Of a stretch of 22,506 nt of DNA, positions 1-5,498 are shown piece after piece. Numbering within the stretch: the first letter of the stretch is position 1; each line of letters opens with the position of its first letter. The stretch comes from a virus. The notes under the pieces were generated by a model, which ran no database searches, had not been told where the DNA came from, and saw only the letters and a program-made list of their open reading frames with translations. Made by a program: the position numbers and the translations under genes. The DNA is taken from positions 1-22,506 of IMG/VR virus record IMGVR_UViG_3300042519_001196, one strand, 5' to 3'.

Positions 1-131
1 TCACATCAGTACAGTTACTACTCGCACTGAGTAATCCCTCAAAAGTATGTACGCTGGCGCGTCCAAAACTTTTTTAGGATTATAAAAATAAAAGGAACCC
101 CGCCGTATGTGGCAGGGTCCCCGGTTGGAGT
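1..131. other. Left edge, no gene seen apart from a terminator
   Basis: I see no convincing coding sequence here. On the minus strand the stretch around 36-51 reads TACATACTTTTGAGGG, which resembles the TATACTT-rCrGGGG promoter module seen elsewhere in this window, so a further leftward gene could start just beyond the window edge. This is weak. Confidence 0.3.
82..121 (-). terminator. Rho-independent terminator of the leftward operon
   Basis: Positions 94-104 and 111-121 form an 11-bp stem with two mismatches around the loop GTATGT. On the minus strand the stem is followed by a T-rich run, the complement of 81-93. It lies just past the stop of the last leftward gene at 132, as expected for the operon end. 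Confidence 0.8.
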
Positions 132-368
132 TTATTCAAACAAACTCATAATCTCATCATCGACGCAGTCCTGTGATTCCATTACACAGAGCGCCGCGTC
201 TTGCACCTGAGTCATCCAAAACGCTTTGGGCGCTGGCTCGGACGTCCAGTAATCCCAGATATCCACATCCGCCAGGTCATCAAGCCCAACGCCAAGACGC
301 CGGGAAATATACCGGTCGACGTGCGCCCGGAACTGTTCAAACGTAAACGTACGCATTTCAACTTCCAT
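132..368 (-). CDS. Small acidic protein of unknown function (78 aa)
   Basis: I do not recognise this protein. It is 78 residues and acidic, with an N-terminal MRTFTFEQFRAHVDRYISRR segment that looks helical and an acidic C-terminal tail ending DDEIMSLFE. Aromatic residues cluster in the middle (DIWDYW, AFWM). The start is ATG at 368, four bases after the stop of the upstream micro-gene, with an AAAGG-type ribosome binding site inside that gene's last codons. It is the last gene of a leftward four-gene operon and sits directly before a terminator. Size and position suit an early accessory phage protein, but no function can be assigned. Confidence 0.7.
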   Translation of the reverse strand: MEVEMRTFTFEQFRAHVDRYISRRLGVGLDDLADVDIWDYWTSEPAPKAFWMTQVQDAALCVMESQDCVDDEIMSLFE

Positions 369-372
369 TGTT

Positions 373-450
373 CTAACCTTTACCCTTGCACAAAGTCAAA
401 CCCGCAAACGTTACAAGCAAACCGAGGATATCAAGAAGGATGATAATCAT
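373..450 (-). CDS. Candidate 25-aa membrane micropeptide
   Basis: A 25-residue ORF begins MIIILLDILGLLVTFAGLTL and ends with CKGKG. Nearly all of it is one hydrophobic segment with a basic tail, the shape of a single-span inner-membrane peptide. Its ATG overlaps the stop of the lipoprotein gene upstream (ATGA, shared at 447-450), and an AGGG lies 7 bases before the start. It fills the gap between two better-supported genes in the same direction. ORFs this short can arise by chance; the ATGA overlap and the hydrophobic composition are the arguments for it. No function is known. Confidence 0.45.
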   Translation of the reverse strand: MIIILLDILGLLVTFAGLTLCKGKG

Positions 451-560
451 CGGGATACCCTATCGGTAGCATTCTCAATCCTGCCATCCGAGCAACCGCA
501 TCCGAGCAAAAGCCCGGATGCAATCACAACAACGACGATGAACTTTAGTATTGGATGCAT
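447..560 (-). CDS. Candidate 37-aa lipoprotein
   Basis: A 37-residue ORF starts MHPILKFIVVVVIASGLLLGC. It has a short positive N-terminus, a hydrophobic core and a lipobox-like LLGC with cysteine at residue 21, followed by GCSDGRIENATDRVSR. This is the layout of a lipoprotein signal peptide, implying export and lipid anchoring of a mature peptide of about 17 residues. The start overlaps the stop of the 117-aa gene (TAATG at 562-558) and GGAG lies 5 bases upstream, so translation is probably coupled. Small phage lipoproteins include outer-membrane spanins and superinfection-exclusion proteins; which, if either, applies here cannot be told. It has no Rz1-like proline-rich stretch. Confidence 0.6.
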   Translation of the reverse strand: MHPILKFIVVVVIASGLLLGCGCSDGRIENATDRVSR

Positions 561-913
561 TACCACTCCACAACCATGACATAAGGCGAGAGCTCCAATG
601 CATCATTGGCAACCCGCATATCCTTCAAGCACGAACGCCACTCCTTGAACAACACATCGTTGATTGTTTCACCGCCGAACTCATCCGAGAACTCGCGCCA
701 CTCCACAGAGTCAAGGACATCGAGAATCTTTGCAATGTCAGTGACTACCATGTCAGACTCAGGAACCGTAATGGAACCCTCATCGCAGATGTAGTTATAA
801 AGGAACGAAGTCAAGCCGTGCCCCGCCAAGTCTGGCACATTGTCCCCGATAATCTCGGCCAGATTGTCGATTGTCATGTAAGACAACTGAGCCGGTGTAG
901 TTAGTTTTATCAT
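560..913 (-). CDS. Acidic protein of unknown function (117 aa)
   Basis: I do not recognise this 117-residue protein. It is soluble-looking and acidic, with predicted helical stretches (residues about 14-25 and 57-72) and a C-terminal segment ending YVMVVEW. The start is ATG at 913; a GGGAG lies about 12 bases upstream, a rather long spacing. It is the first gene of the leftward operon, and a candidate promoter (TGATACAAT on the minus strand, 970-962) lies about 50 bases upstream. The plus-strand ORF opposite it (551-904) looks like its shadow. Confidence 0.75.
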   Translation of the reverse strand: MIKLTTPAQLSYMTIDNLAEIIGDNVPDLAGHGLTSFLYNYICDEGSITVPESDMVVTDIAKILDVLDSVEWREFSDEFGGETINDVLFKEWRSCLKDMRVANDALELSPYVMVVEW

Positions 914-961
914 TCTAGGTAAAAGCTCCCAAGTGTAGCAGAGCCGATTCCCTGCTGTAGT

Positions 962-970
962 ATTGTATCA
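962..970 (-). promoter_or_regulatory. Candidate extended -10 promoter for the leftward operon
   Basis: Read on the minus strand this is TGATACAAT, a TGn extended -10 box, about 50 bases ahead of the ATG at 913. Just upstream on the same strand (about 988-975) is TGGAATACTTGCGGGGA, which matches the promoter module found before several rightward genes. Either could be the start site. No clear -35 box is seen. Confidence 0.45.
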
Positions 971-1014
971 GTCCCCGCAAGTATTCCACTTGCATTATTC
1001 TACGATAAATTTTT

Positions 1015-1032
1015 CCGGCGCTGGCGCGCCGG
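1015..1032. repeat. Perfect 7-bp GC hairpin
   Basis: CCGGCGC, loop TGGC, then GCGCCGG. No T-run follows it on either strand, so it is not an obvious intrinsic terminator. A short A/T stretch (AAATTTTT) lies immediately on its left side. Confidence 0.7.
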
Positions 1033-1040
1033 GAGTTCGA

Positions 1041-1229
1041 TCTCGCTAAAGCGAGACCATTCATTGCTGAGTTCGTGACATATTGTTGTGGTGTGTACGC
1101 TATGTGCAATATATGCTCACGCTCTTATACATCTTCGCTAAAGCTTGATGTAGTTGTGGTGTGTACGTCAGGCTGTGCCACCCTTCCTTCTCACCATAAG
1201 GGGGTGCGCCTTCGCTAAAGCTTGGCGCA
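1041..1229. repeat. Three hairpins with a shared loop, interleaved with two direct repeats
   Basis: Hairpin 1 (1041-1056) is TCTCGC-TAAA-GCGAGA. Hairpin 2 (1128-1152) has the stem TACATC/GATGTA around the 13-nt loop TTCGCTAAAGCTT. Hairpin 3 (1205-1229) has the stem TGCGCC/GGCGCA around exactly the same 13-nt loop. Stems 2 and 3 differ in sequence but each pairs perfectly, which points to selection on structure. The direct repeat GTTGTGGTGTGTACG lies at 1085-1099 and 1153-1167, between the hairpins. Role unknown. Confidence 0.8.
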
Positions 1230-1425
1230 GTACGCCCTCCTATACAGTCGGGCGTCCGCTGTGTTTTAGACACTATCTTCCTTTCCCTCTTTAGTACCAT
1301 GTGTACTTACAGGGGGGTAGGACAATGTGTGCCGGGGTATATACTACCTCTCCATCCCAACCCCCTACAGAATATCCCTAGTCAAACCACTTCTCCCGTC
1401 GGAGAACTCATACCCATGCAGGTAA

Positions 1426-1445
1426 TGATATACTTGCGGTGGAGG
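1426..1445 (+). promoter_or_regulatory. Promoter-RBS module before the Tad2-like operon
   Basis: TGATATACT is an extended -10 box (TGn + TATACT at 1429-1434), followed by TGCGGTGGAGG, which contains the ribosome binding site. The predicted transcript start lies only a few bases before GGTGGAGG, giving a 5' leader of about 10-15 nt. The same arrangement occurs before 4391 and 5527. Confidence 0.65.
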
Positions 1446-1452
1446 TATGAAT

Positions 1453-1656
1453 ATGACAGGCATTGAAGCGTTGGTTGCGATACGTGACGGTAAGCACATT
1501 CGTCGTGTGGATTGGAAGTCTGGTGATTACATTAGGATGAACCGTCAAACAAAGAAGATTTCATACGTGCGGGGTACAACTATTTCGATACTGATTGTTG
1601 CTGATCACTTCTTGCATGATGACTGGGAAGCCATTGATGCTAAGGATGGTGAGTGA
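1453..1656 (+). CDS. Small Tad2/DUF2829-like protein (67 aa)
   Basis: The protein shows both ends of the short DUF2829 pattern (also called Tad2-like): a helix IEALVAIRDGKHIRRVDW (residues 3-21), in the style of ALxxLxxGKxVxRxxW, and a C-terminal ILIVADHFLHDDWEAI (46-61), in the style of xxDxxxxDWE. Family members are small phage and prophage proteins; characterised Tad2 proteins bind and sequester the signal nucleotide of Thoeris immunity. Whether this divergent copy binds a nucleotide is unknown. I chose ATG at 1453 because GGAGG at 1441-1445 is 7 bases upstream; an ATG at 1447 would be only one base away from it. It is the first gene of an overlapping operon and is followed by two proteins with the same pattern. 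Confidence 0.65.
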   Translation: MTGIEALVAIRDGKHIRRVDWKSGDYIRMNRQTKKISYVRGTTISILIVADHFLHDDWEAIDAKDGE

Positions 1657-2063
1657 TGGACGGTAGGCGTAAGTTGACTCCTGAGCAGGTTATGTTGGTA
1701 AGGCAGCGGGTGGCAGAGGGTGTGAAGCAGGATTCTATTGCTAGGGAGTTTGGTATTAGTGCACAGCACGTCTCTAGAATCAAACACAATCAACGACACG
1801 CTGCATGTGTAAATCAGACTGCTGGTAGGGCGTTGGACTGGTTACTTGCGGGCGGGGCTGTAAGACGTAGTTGTTGGCTAGATATTGAGTACATGAGATA
1901 TTCACGCATGGCGTTCCAGCTCTGGATTGATAGCGAGTGCAGCTTGCTTGAGGCGTTTGAGATCAGTGGTTACGACATGACTGTAAACGACTGGATACTC
2001 GGTGTGTATAACAAAGCGGATGGCACTGTTACATGGCCTAAAGGATGCGAGGTAGTGGAATGA
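1656..2063 (+). CDS. HTH protein fused to a Tad2/DUF2829-like domain (135 aa)
   Basis: Residues 7-47 form a helix-turn-helix of the type in recombinases and small phage regulators (LTPEQVMLVRQRVAEG, then IAREFGISAQHVSRIKHNQR). Residues 57-117 repeat the neighbours' pattern: AGRALDWLLAGGAVRRSCW at the start and GYDMTVNDWILGV at the end. It therefore reads as a DNA-binding domain joined to a Tad2-like domain. Inference: it could regulate the operon in response to a nucleotide ligand, or simply be a DNA-binding phage protein. The ATG at 1656 shares one base with the preceding TGA (TGATG); a GTG at 1653 is possible. Its stop overlaps the next gene by ATGA. Confidence 0.65.
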   Translation: MDGRRKLTPEQVMLVRQRVAEGVKQDSIAREFGISAQHVSRIKHNQRHAACVNQTAGRALDWLLAGGAVRRSCWLDIEYMRYSRMAFQLWIDSECSLLEAFEISGYDMTVNDWILGVYNKADGTVTWPKGCEVVE

Positions 2064-2320
2064 CGTTTGCTGAAGTACTACTTGCGTTTATGGAAGGATT
2101 ACCTATAACTCGCAAGGCATGGATAGATCAAGACGAGAACAAAATTGTCTACTACGATTTTCATACAAAGACATTTGTAGAAAGACGTACGGCTGAAACG
2201 TGGGAACTACAGTGTAAGTTCACTTGCTTCACGTATGAGGATATGGCTGCAACTGACTGGGAAGTATGTGAATGGGACGAGATAGATGAGAAAATACATA
2301 GTACATCCACCTCTGAGTGA
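2060..2320 (+). CDS. Small Tad2/DUF2829-like protein (86 aa)
   Basis: Residues 1-21, MTFAEVLLAFMEGLPITRKAW, and residues 57-68, FTYEDMAATDWEV, match the two ends of the DUF2829/Tad2 pattern better than either neighbour. Between them is a strand-rich stretch with KIVYYDFHTKTFVERR. An acidic tail (EWDEIDEK) follows. The ATG overlaps the upstream stop (ATGA, 2060-2063) and GAGGT lies 6 bases upstream; an in-frame ATG at 2045 is less likely. By analogy with Tad2 it may act inside the cell as a small-molecule-binding anti-defence protein; this is inference from a short motif only. Confidence 0.65.
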   Translation: MTFAEVLLAFMEGLPITRKAWIDQDENKIVYYDFHTKTFVERRTAETWELQCKFTCFTYEDMAATDWEVCEWDEIDEKIHSTSTSE

Positions 2321-2549
2321 CATTAATAGTGATGCACTGTATGACGCAGTCTCACAGGTGTCGCAGTATTTTATGCTCAACCCAAATGCTCCATACGTTG
2401 AATTGACTTCAGATACTGACGGGGTTGTAGAGGTTATTGGAAGGATTAATAATCCAGCATTGGTTGGCACGATTGACATTGTTCACAATGCTATCTATCA
2501 ACACGAACGCAAAAACACTGTACGTACAGTGCAGATAAAAGACAGATAA
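2286..2549 (+). CDS. Small protein of unknown function (87 aa)
   Basis: This 87-residue protein overlaps the previous gene by 35 bases, in another frame, and ends the operon. It begins MRKYIVHPPLSDINSDALYDAV and has a likely beta segment (YVELTSDTDGVVEVIGRI). It lacks the ALxxLxxGK and DWE features of the three genes before it, so I do not place it in that family. Its last codons contain a perfect 16-bp palindrome. No function assigned. Confidence 0.6.
   Translation: MRKYIVHPPLSDINSDALYDAVSQVSQYFMLNPNAPYVELTSDTDGVVEVIGRINNPALVGTIDIVHNAIYQHERKNTVRTVQIKDR
2516..2531. promoter_or_regulatory. Perfect 16-bp palindrome, possible operator
   Basis: CACTGTAC/GTACAGTG is fully palindromic with no spacer, which suits a site for a dimeric DNA-binding protein better than an RNA hairpin. 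It lies inside the end of the 87-aa gene, about 20 bases before a TATATT box (2552-2557). A regulator such as the HTH-fusion protein of this operon could bind it; this is speculative. Confidence 0.45.
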
Positions 2550-2626
2550 GGTATATTGCACACGGAATGAATAGAAAGGCTTCAGCGAAACCCGAACCTT
2601 CCCGACAAACCAAACTCTGCAAACAG

Positions 2627-2657
2627 AAAGACCAGCCGGCCACGCTGGTCTTTTTTT
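2627..2657 (+). terminator. Rho-independent terminator
   Basis: AAAGACCAGC (2627-2636), loop CGGCCAC and GCTGGTCTTT (2644-2653) form a perfect 10-bp stem running into seven Ts. It closes the rightward operon that ends at 2549, or a short transcript from a TATATT box at 2552. Confidence 0.9.
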
Positions 2658-2679
2658 ATTTAGTTGCTATAAAATGACA

Positions 2680-2757
2680 GTACCCGAAAGGGGATTTAAT
2701 AAAGAAAGTCCTGTGCTGGATTAGACAAAAGCCACCCATCTGCGGTGGTTTTTGTTT
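2680..2757 (+). ncRNA. Candidate small RNA between two terminators
   Basis: An extended -10 box TGCTATAAA (2665-2673) lies directly after the first terminator, predicting a start near 2680. The transcript would begin with CCC-GAAA-GGG (2683-2692), a hairpin with a GNRA tetraloop, and end at a second terminator (2727-2757), about 78 nt in all. No ORF of note lies within it. The evidence is architectural only. Confidence 0.35.
2727..2757 (+). terminator. Second rho-independent terminator
   Basis: CCACC (2732-2736), loop CATCTGC and GGTGG (2744-2748) are flanked by AAAAG and TTTTT, which extend the stem and supply the T-run. It lies 74 bases after the first terminator and shields the next gene from upstream transcription. 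Confidence 0.75.
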
Positions 2758-2792
2758 GTGTGCTGTCATTGCAACTTACAAACAACCTAAAT

Positions 2793-2801
2793 TGTTATAC
2801 T
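2793..2801 (+). promoter_or_regulatory. Extended -10 promoter for the phosphoesterase operon
   Basis: TGTTATACT (TGn + TATACT at 2796-2801) stands 31 bases before the ATG at 2833, after the double terminator. A GAGGTG ribosome binding site lies at 2823-2828. TTGCAA or TTACAA further upstream is at poor -35 spacing. Confidence 0.6.
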
Positions 2802-2832
2802 GTAGTAACCCGATGATATTCCGAGGTGACTA

Positions 2833-3729
2833 ATGACAGTTATTGACTATTGCACTGACACAGCAGATCTTGCTTTGTGTCTCATGAGTGACCTTCATAT
2901 CGGAGGTCTACACGTAGATTACAGTCTCATTGAAAAAGAACTTGCAACCGCTAAGAAACGTGGAGCAAAGATACTTATCAATGGTGACGTGTTTGACGCT
3001 GTGATGCCCGGTGATCGTAAAAGATACCGGGCTAATAATTTGCATCCACGAATGTTCTCCTCGGGAGATGACATGCTTGGCGAAAGTATTAGATGGGCGT
3101 ACGAAATACTTGAGCCATACAAAGATGACATCATTATGATTGGTGATGGCAACCATGATGATAGCGTTGCCAGATACCATCACATCGAACCTGTCAAGCA
3201 ACTAGTTGTAATGCTTAATGCCGGTACTGGAAAAATCCAATATGGTGGATATCATGGTTTCATCCACATACAACTGCGTCCATACAAAGAAGCTGCTCGT
3301 GTAGGGCACTACGTCATTCATTATCACCACGGAGCTGGTGGTGCTGCACCTGTAACTAAAGGTGCTATCACTTTCTCAAGGGCGGCTATGTGGATTGAAG
3401 GTGCGGATGCTATCTGGCGTGGACACACTCACCACCGTCAAGCGGGACGTGACAACAAAGTAGTCTTTCACAAGAGCGTTCTTAAGTTAGAAAACCGAGT
3501 GCAAACCAGAGATGTTCTTACTTTAAGAACCGGATCGTACATTGACACATACGCTGGTACTACTAGCGATAACCTTATCAAGCACGGACGAAAAGATTCC
3601 TACGCTGCTTTGTGGGATGCACCAAGTTTGCCTAAAGGTGGACTCATGCTCAACCTATACGCATCTAAGCCTAGATCGGTTAGAGGGAATGGTGCAGGTG
3701 TAGTTGTAACAGACACGCTGGAAATTTAA
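2833..3729 (+). CDS. Calcineurin-like metallophosphoesterase (298 aa)
   Basis: The metal-binding motifs of the metallophosphoesterase superfamily appear in order: SDLHIG (D20, H22), GDVFD (D52), GDGNHDD (N107, H108), HYHHG (H163-H166) and GHTHH (H198, H200). These residues normally hold a two-metal centre that hydrolyses phosphodiester or phosphomonoester bonds. The substrate cannot be read from sequence; phage members range from nucleic-acid nucleases to small-molecule phosphatases. The last 70 residues lie outside the core. The ATG at 2833 has GAGGTG upstream and its own promoter after two terminators. It opens the nucleotide-metabolism block with dut, thyX and ssb, which suggests a role in DNA or nucleotide handling. 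Confidence 0.88.
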   Translation: MTVIDYCTDTADLALCLMSDLHIGGLHVDYSLIEKELATAKKRGAKILINGDVFDAVMPGDRKRYRANNLHPRMFSSGDDMLGESIRWAYEILEPYKDDIIMIGDGNHDDSVARYHHIEPVKQLVVMLNAGTGKIQYGGYHGFIHIQLRPYKEAARVGHYVIHYHHGAGGAAPVTKGAITFSRAAMWIEGADAIWRGHTHHRQAGRDNKVVFHKSVLKLENRVQTRDVLTLRTGSYIDTYAGTTSDNLIKHGRKDSYAALWDAPSLPKGGLMLNLYASKPRSVRGNGAGVVVTDTLEI

Positions 3730-3740
3730 GGGGTGTTCAA

Positions 3741-3998
3741 TTGAACGGATTACAAGGCTTTATTGCTGGTGTTGGAACGACATCTTTAGCGTTCTACATC
3801 TATGACTACATTGCTGGATACTTTGAATACTCTAAATTTAAACAGTGGTTAGCCAGTATTGATGTGGATGTCCGCACAATAGATGAAGCAAGTTTTGATG
3901 AGTACTTTGCAATATGGGAATTAAGTAAACTGCCAGGTGTAGAAATATCTAACCTTACAGAAGGGAATAGCATTGATGTCAACAGCAAAGAAGACTGA
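3741..3998 (+). CDS. Small membrane-anchored protein (85 aa)
   Basis: It appears to start at TTG 3741, since GGGG lies at 3730-3733 and no upstream ATG fits. Residues 3-28 are hydrophobic and aromatic (FIAGVGTTSLAFYIYDYIAGYF) and form a likely membrane span near the N-terminus. The rest is soluble and acidic. I do not recognise the family. It overlaps the next gene by 23 bases and lies 11 bases after the phosphoesterase, so the three are probably co-transcribed. A link to the phosphoesterase is possible but unsupported. Confidence 0.6.
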   Translation: MNGLQGFIAGVGTTSLAFYIYDYIAGYFEYSKFKQWLASIDVDVRTIDEASFDEYFAIWELSKLPGVEISNLTEGNSIDVNSKED

Positions 3999-4362
3999 CC
4001 CCACCAAGTGGAAGGCTATTGTTGCTAGTGTAAAGGCTGGCACTAAAGGCGGTGACCCCGGTGAATGGTCTGCTCGCAAAGCTCAGTTAGCCACACAGAA
4101 GTACAAAGGTTCTGGTGGTGGATACGTTGGGCCTAAGCCGAGAGATAACAGTCTTTCCAAGTGGACAGAGCAAAAGTGGAAGACTAGCGACGGTACACCA
4201 AGCGAAGGCAAGAAACGTTATCTTCCTGAAAAGGCATGGTCGAGTCTGTCTAAGTCAGAAACAGCCGCTACCAATAAAGCAAAGGCTGCTGGTAACAGAG
4301 CCGGTAAGCAGTTTGTAGCACAACCTAAAAGTATTGCTAAAAAAACGGCCGGTTACAGATAA
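3976..4362 (+). CDS. Small basic protein, DUF5872-like (128 aa)
   Basis: The protein is rich in Lys, Gly, Ala and Ser, with blocks GGDPGEWSARKAQLATQKYK, SLSKWTEQKWKTSDG, PSEGKKRYLPEKAWSSL and SETAATNKAKAAG. From memory these blocks match a family of short basic proteins in phages and large DNA viruses (I believe DUF5872); its function is not established. The charge suggests nucleic-acid binding or packaging (inference). The start is ATG at 3976, after AAGGGA at 3961; TTG at 3973 is an alternative. The dUTPase promoter lies partly in its last codon and just beyond. Confidence 0.7.
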   Translation: MSTAKKTDPTKWKAIVASVKAGTKGGDPGEWSARKAQLATQKYKGSGGGYVGPKPRDNSLSKWTEQKWKTSDGTPSEGKKRYLPEKAWSSLSKSETAATNKAKAAGNRAGKQFVAQPKSIAKKTAGYR

Positions 4363-4366
4363 AGAT

Positions 4367-4385
4367 TGTATACTTGCAGGGGAGG
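4367..4385 (+). promoter_or_regulatory. Promoter-RBS module before dut-thyX
   Basis: TTGTATACTTGCAGGGGAGG: a TATACT -10 box at 4369-4374 with TG directly before it, then the ribosome binding site GGGGAGG 5 bases before ATG 4391. It closely resembles the modules at 1426 and 5499. The predicted 5' leader is only about 10-15 nt. Confidence 0.65.
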
Positions 4386-4390
4386 TTGTA

Positions 4391-4855
4391 ATGTACTTTG
4401 AACTTATCGATGGTGTGCCGGGTATCTTGCCTGTTAAAAGCACATCAAAAGCAGCTGCATACGATTTATCAGCTCGTCATTCGTGTGTTGTAGAAGCTGG
4501 TCAAACAGCACTTATTAAAACTGGTGTGCGTACCAAATTGCCTGATCATGTTGTTGGCTTGGTGTGTAGCCGGTCTGGGCTTGCCCTTAAGGACTCGGTA
4601 TTTGTACTCAATGCACCGGGTGTTATTGATGCTGATTACGAACATGAGATTGGCGTAATTTTATTCAATGCAGGTTTTTATCCGTTTCATATCGATGCAG
4701 GTATGCGCGTAGCGCAAATGTTGTTTGTGCATAGCGCTACGTATGCCGATGCTGGCGCTCAGAACGTCCGTACAGGCGGGTTTGGTAGCACAGGCGTAAG
4801 TAATCGGTGTATAGACAATGTCAATACATATGACGAACTGGATACCCCTAAGTAA
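4391..4855 (+). CDS. dut: dUTP diphosphatase (dUTPase), 154 aa
   Basis: It hydrolyses dUTP to dUMP and pyrophosphate, keeping uracil out of DNA and supplying dUMP for thymidylate synthesis. All five motifs of the trimeric dUTPase family are readable: AAAYDLSA (21-28, with the motif I Asp), VCSRSGLA (58-65), GVIDADYEHEIGV (77-89), AGMRVAQMLF (103-112) and RTGGFGSTG (127-135). The length is typical. ATG 4391 is chosen because GGGGAGG precedes it by a normal distance. The gene is joined to thyX by a TAATG overlap, placing consecutive pathway steps together. A short tail after motif V is not part of the core. Confidence 0.93.
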   Translation: MYFELIDGVPGILPVKSTSKAAAYDLSARHSCVVEAGQTALIKTGVRTKLPDHVVGLVCSRSGLALKDSVFVLNAPGVIDADYEHEIGVILFNAGFYPFHIDAGMRVAQMLFVHSATYADAGAQNVRTGGFGSTGVSNRCIDNVNTYDELDTPK

Positions 4856-5493
4856 TGGCAGCAACACTTAAGTACATTCAGCCTGATGCTGAACAGTTTA
4901 TGATTCATCTTGCTCGAGTATCGTCGAGTAACCAAGACAATCCCAGTTATGAAGCATTACTTAATTACTGCATGAAGGAAGGTCACTGGTCTGTATTTGA
5001 AATGGTTGATGTAACCATTGAAATCTTTACATCTAGGGCTATTGCAGCTCAGATTCTTCGTCATCGCAGCTTCCATTTCCAAGAGTTTAGCCAGCGTTAC
5101 GCTGACCCATCTAAGATTGAGATGGACTTGCCAAAAATGCGAGCCAAAGGTTCCACTAATAGGCAAGGCAGTATTCCGTTTGTTGATGAAGAAGACCAAC
5201 TGAACGCCGACAACGTAGCACTAGCGGCTATATTGAACTCAATCAGAACATATAACCAACTCGTTGAGCAAGGCGTAGCCCTTGAGTCAGCTCGCATGGT
5301 GCTTCCACTCTGCATGGGTACACGCCTGTACATGAAGGGCACAGTACGTGACTGGCTTCACTACTGTCGTGTGCGAATGGATGAACATACGCAAGCAGAA
5401 CACAGGGAAGTCGCAACGGATTGTTGGAATGTTCTCACTGAAGTTCTGCCAGTTGCAACAAAATCCTTTGAGAAGTACTACCTTAATCAGTAA
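4855..5493 (+). CDS. thyX: FAD-dependent thymidylate synthase ThyX (212 aa)
   Basis: It methylates dUMP to dTMP using methylenetetrahydrofolate, FAD and NADPH, independently of dihydrofolate reductase. The ThyX signature RHRSFHFQEFSQR lies at residues 69-81, followed by YADPS. The C-terminal half contains LESARMVLPLCMGTRLYMKGTVRDWLHYCRVR in separate blocks, matching the conserved ARxxLP and Lys/Arg region of ThyX. The length is normal. The start shares one base with the dut stop (TAATG), so the two are probably translated together. ThyX is frequent in phages of actinobacteria and many aquatic bacteria, but it does not identify a host. Confidence 0.95.
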   Translation: MAATLKYIQPDAEQFMIHLARVSSSNQDNPSYEALLNYCMKEGHWSVFEMVDVTIEIFTSRAIAAQILRHRSFHFQEFSQRYADPSKIEMDLPKMRAKGSTNRQGSIPFVDEEDQLNADNVALAAILNSIRTYNQLVEQGVALESARMVLPLCMGTRLYMKGTVRDWLHYCRVRMDEHTQAEHREVATDCWNVLTEVLPVATKSFEKYYLNQ

Positions 5494-5498
5494 ACCGC

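Larger units (their letters stand above)
914..1446. other. Non-coding regulatory region between divergent operons
   Basis: This 533-bp stretch separates the leftward and rightward early operons. It holds a perfect hairpin (1015-1032), three hairpins sharing the core CGCTAAAGC (1041-1056, 1128-1152, 1205-1229), two copies of GTTGTGGTGTGTACG (1085-1099, 1153-1167) and promoter-like motifs at both ends. ORFs on the minus strand (915-1109 and 1100-1300) run through the hairpins and do not look like proteins. The layout would suit an origin, a control region or a structured RNA; the sequence alone does not decide. Confidence 0.6.

Noticed and set aside
551-904. 117-codon plus-strand ORF
   Set aside because: It mirrors the leftward 117-aa gene, which has TAATG coupling and a ribosome binding site in the operon.
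915-1109. 64-codon minus-strand ORF ending one base before the 117-aa gene
   Set aside because: It runs straight through two hairpins and a direct repeat, its composition is unlike a protein, and no ribosome binding site supports it.
1100-1300. 66-codon minus-strand ORF
   Set aside because: It crosses the repeated hairpins 2 and 3 and the second direct repeat; the repeats explain the sequence better than a gene does.
1324-1380. 18-codon plus-strand ORF after a TACTTACAGGGGGG motif
   Set aside because: Possibly a leader peptide, but too short and with too weak a -10 box to support.
2569-2679. 36-codon ORF spanning the first terminator
   Set aside because: It reads through the terminator stem and T-run, so it is unlikely to be translated.
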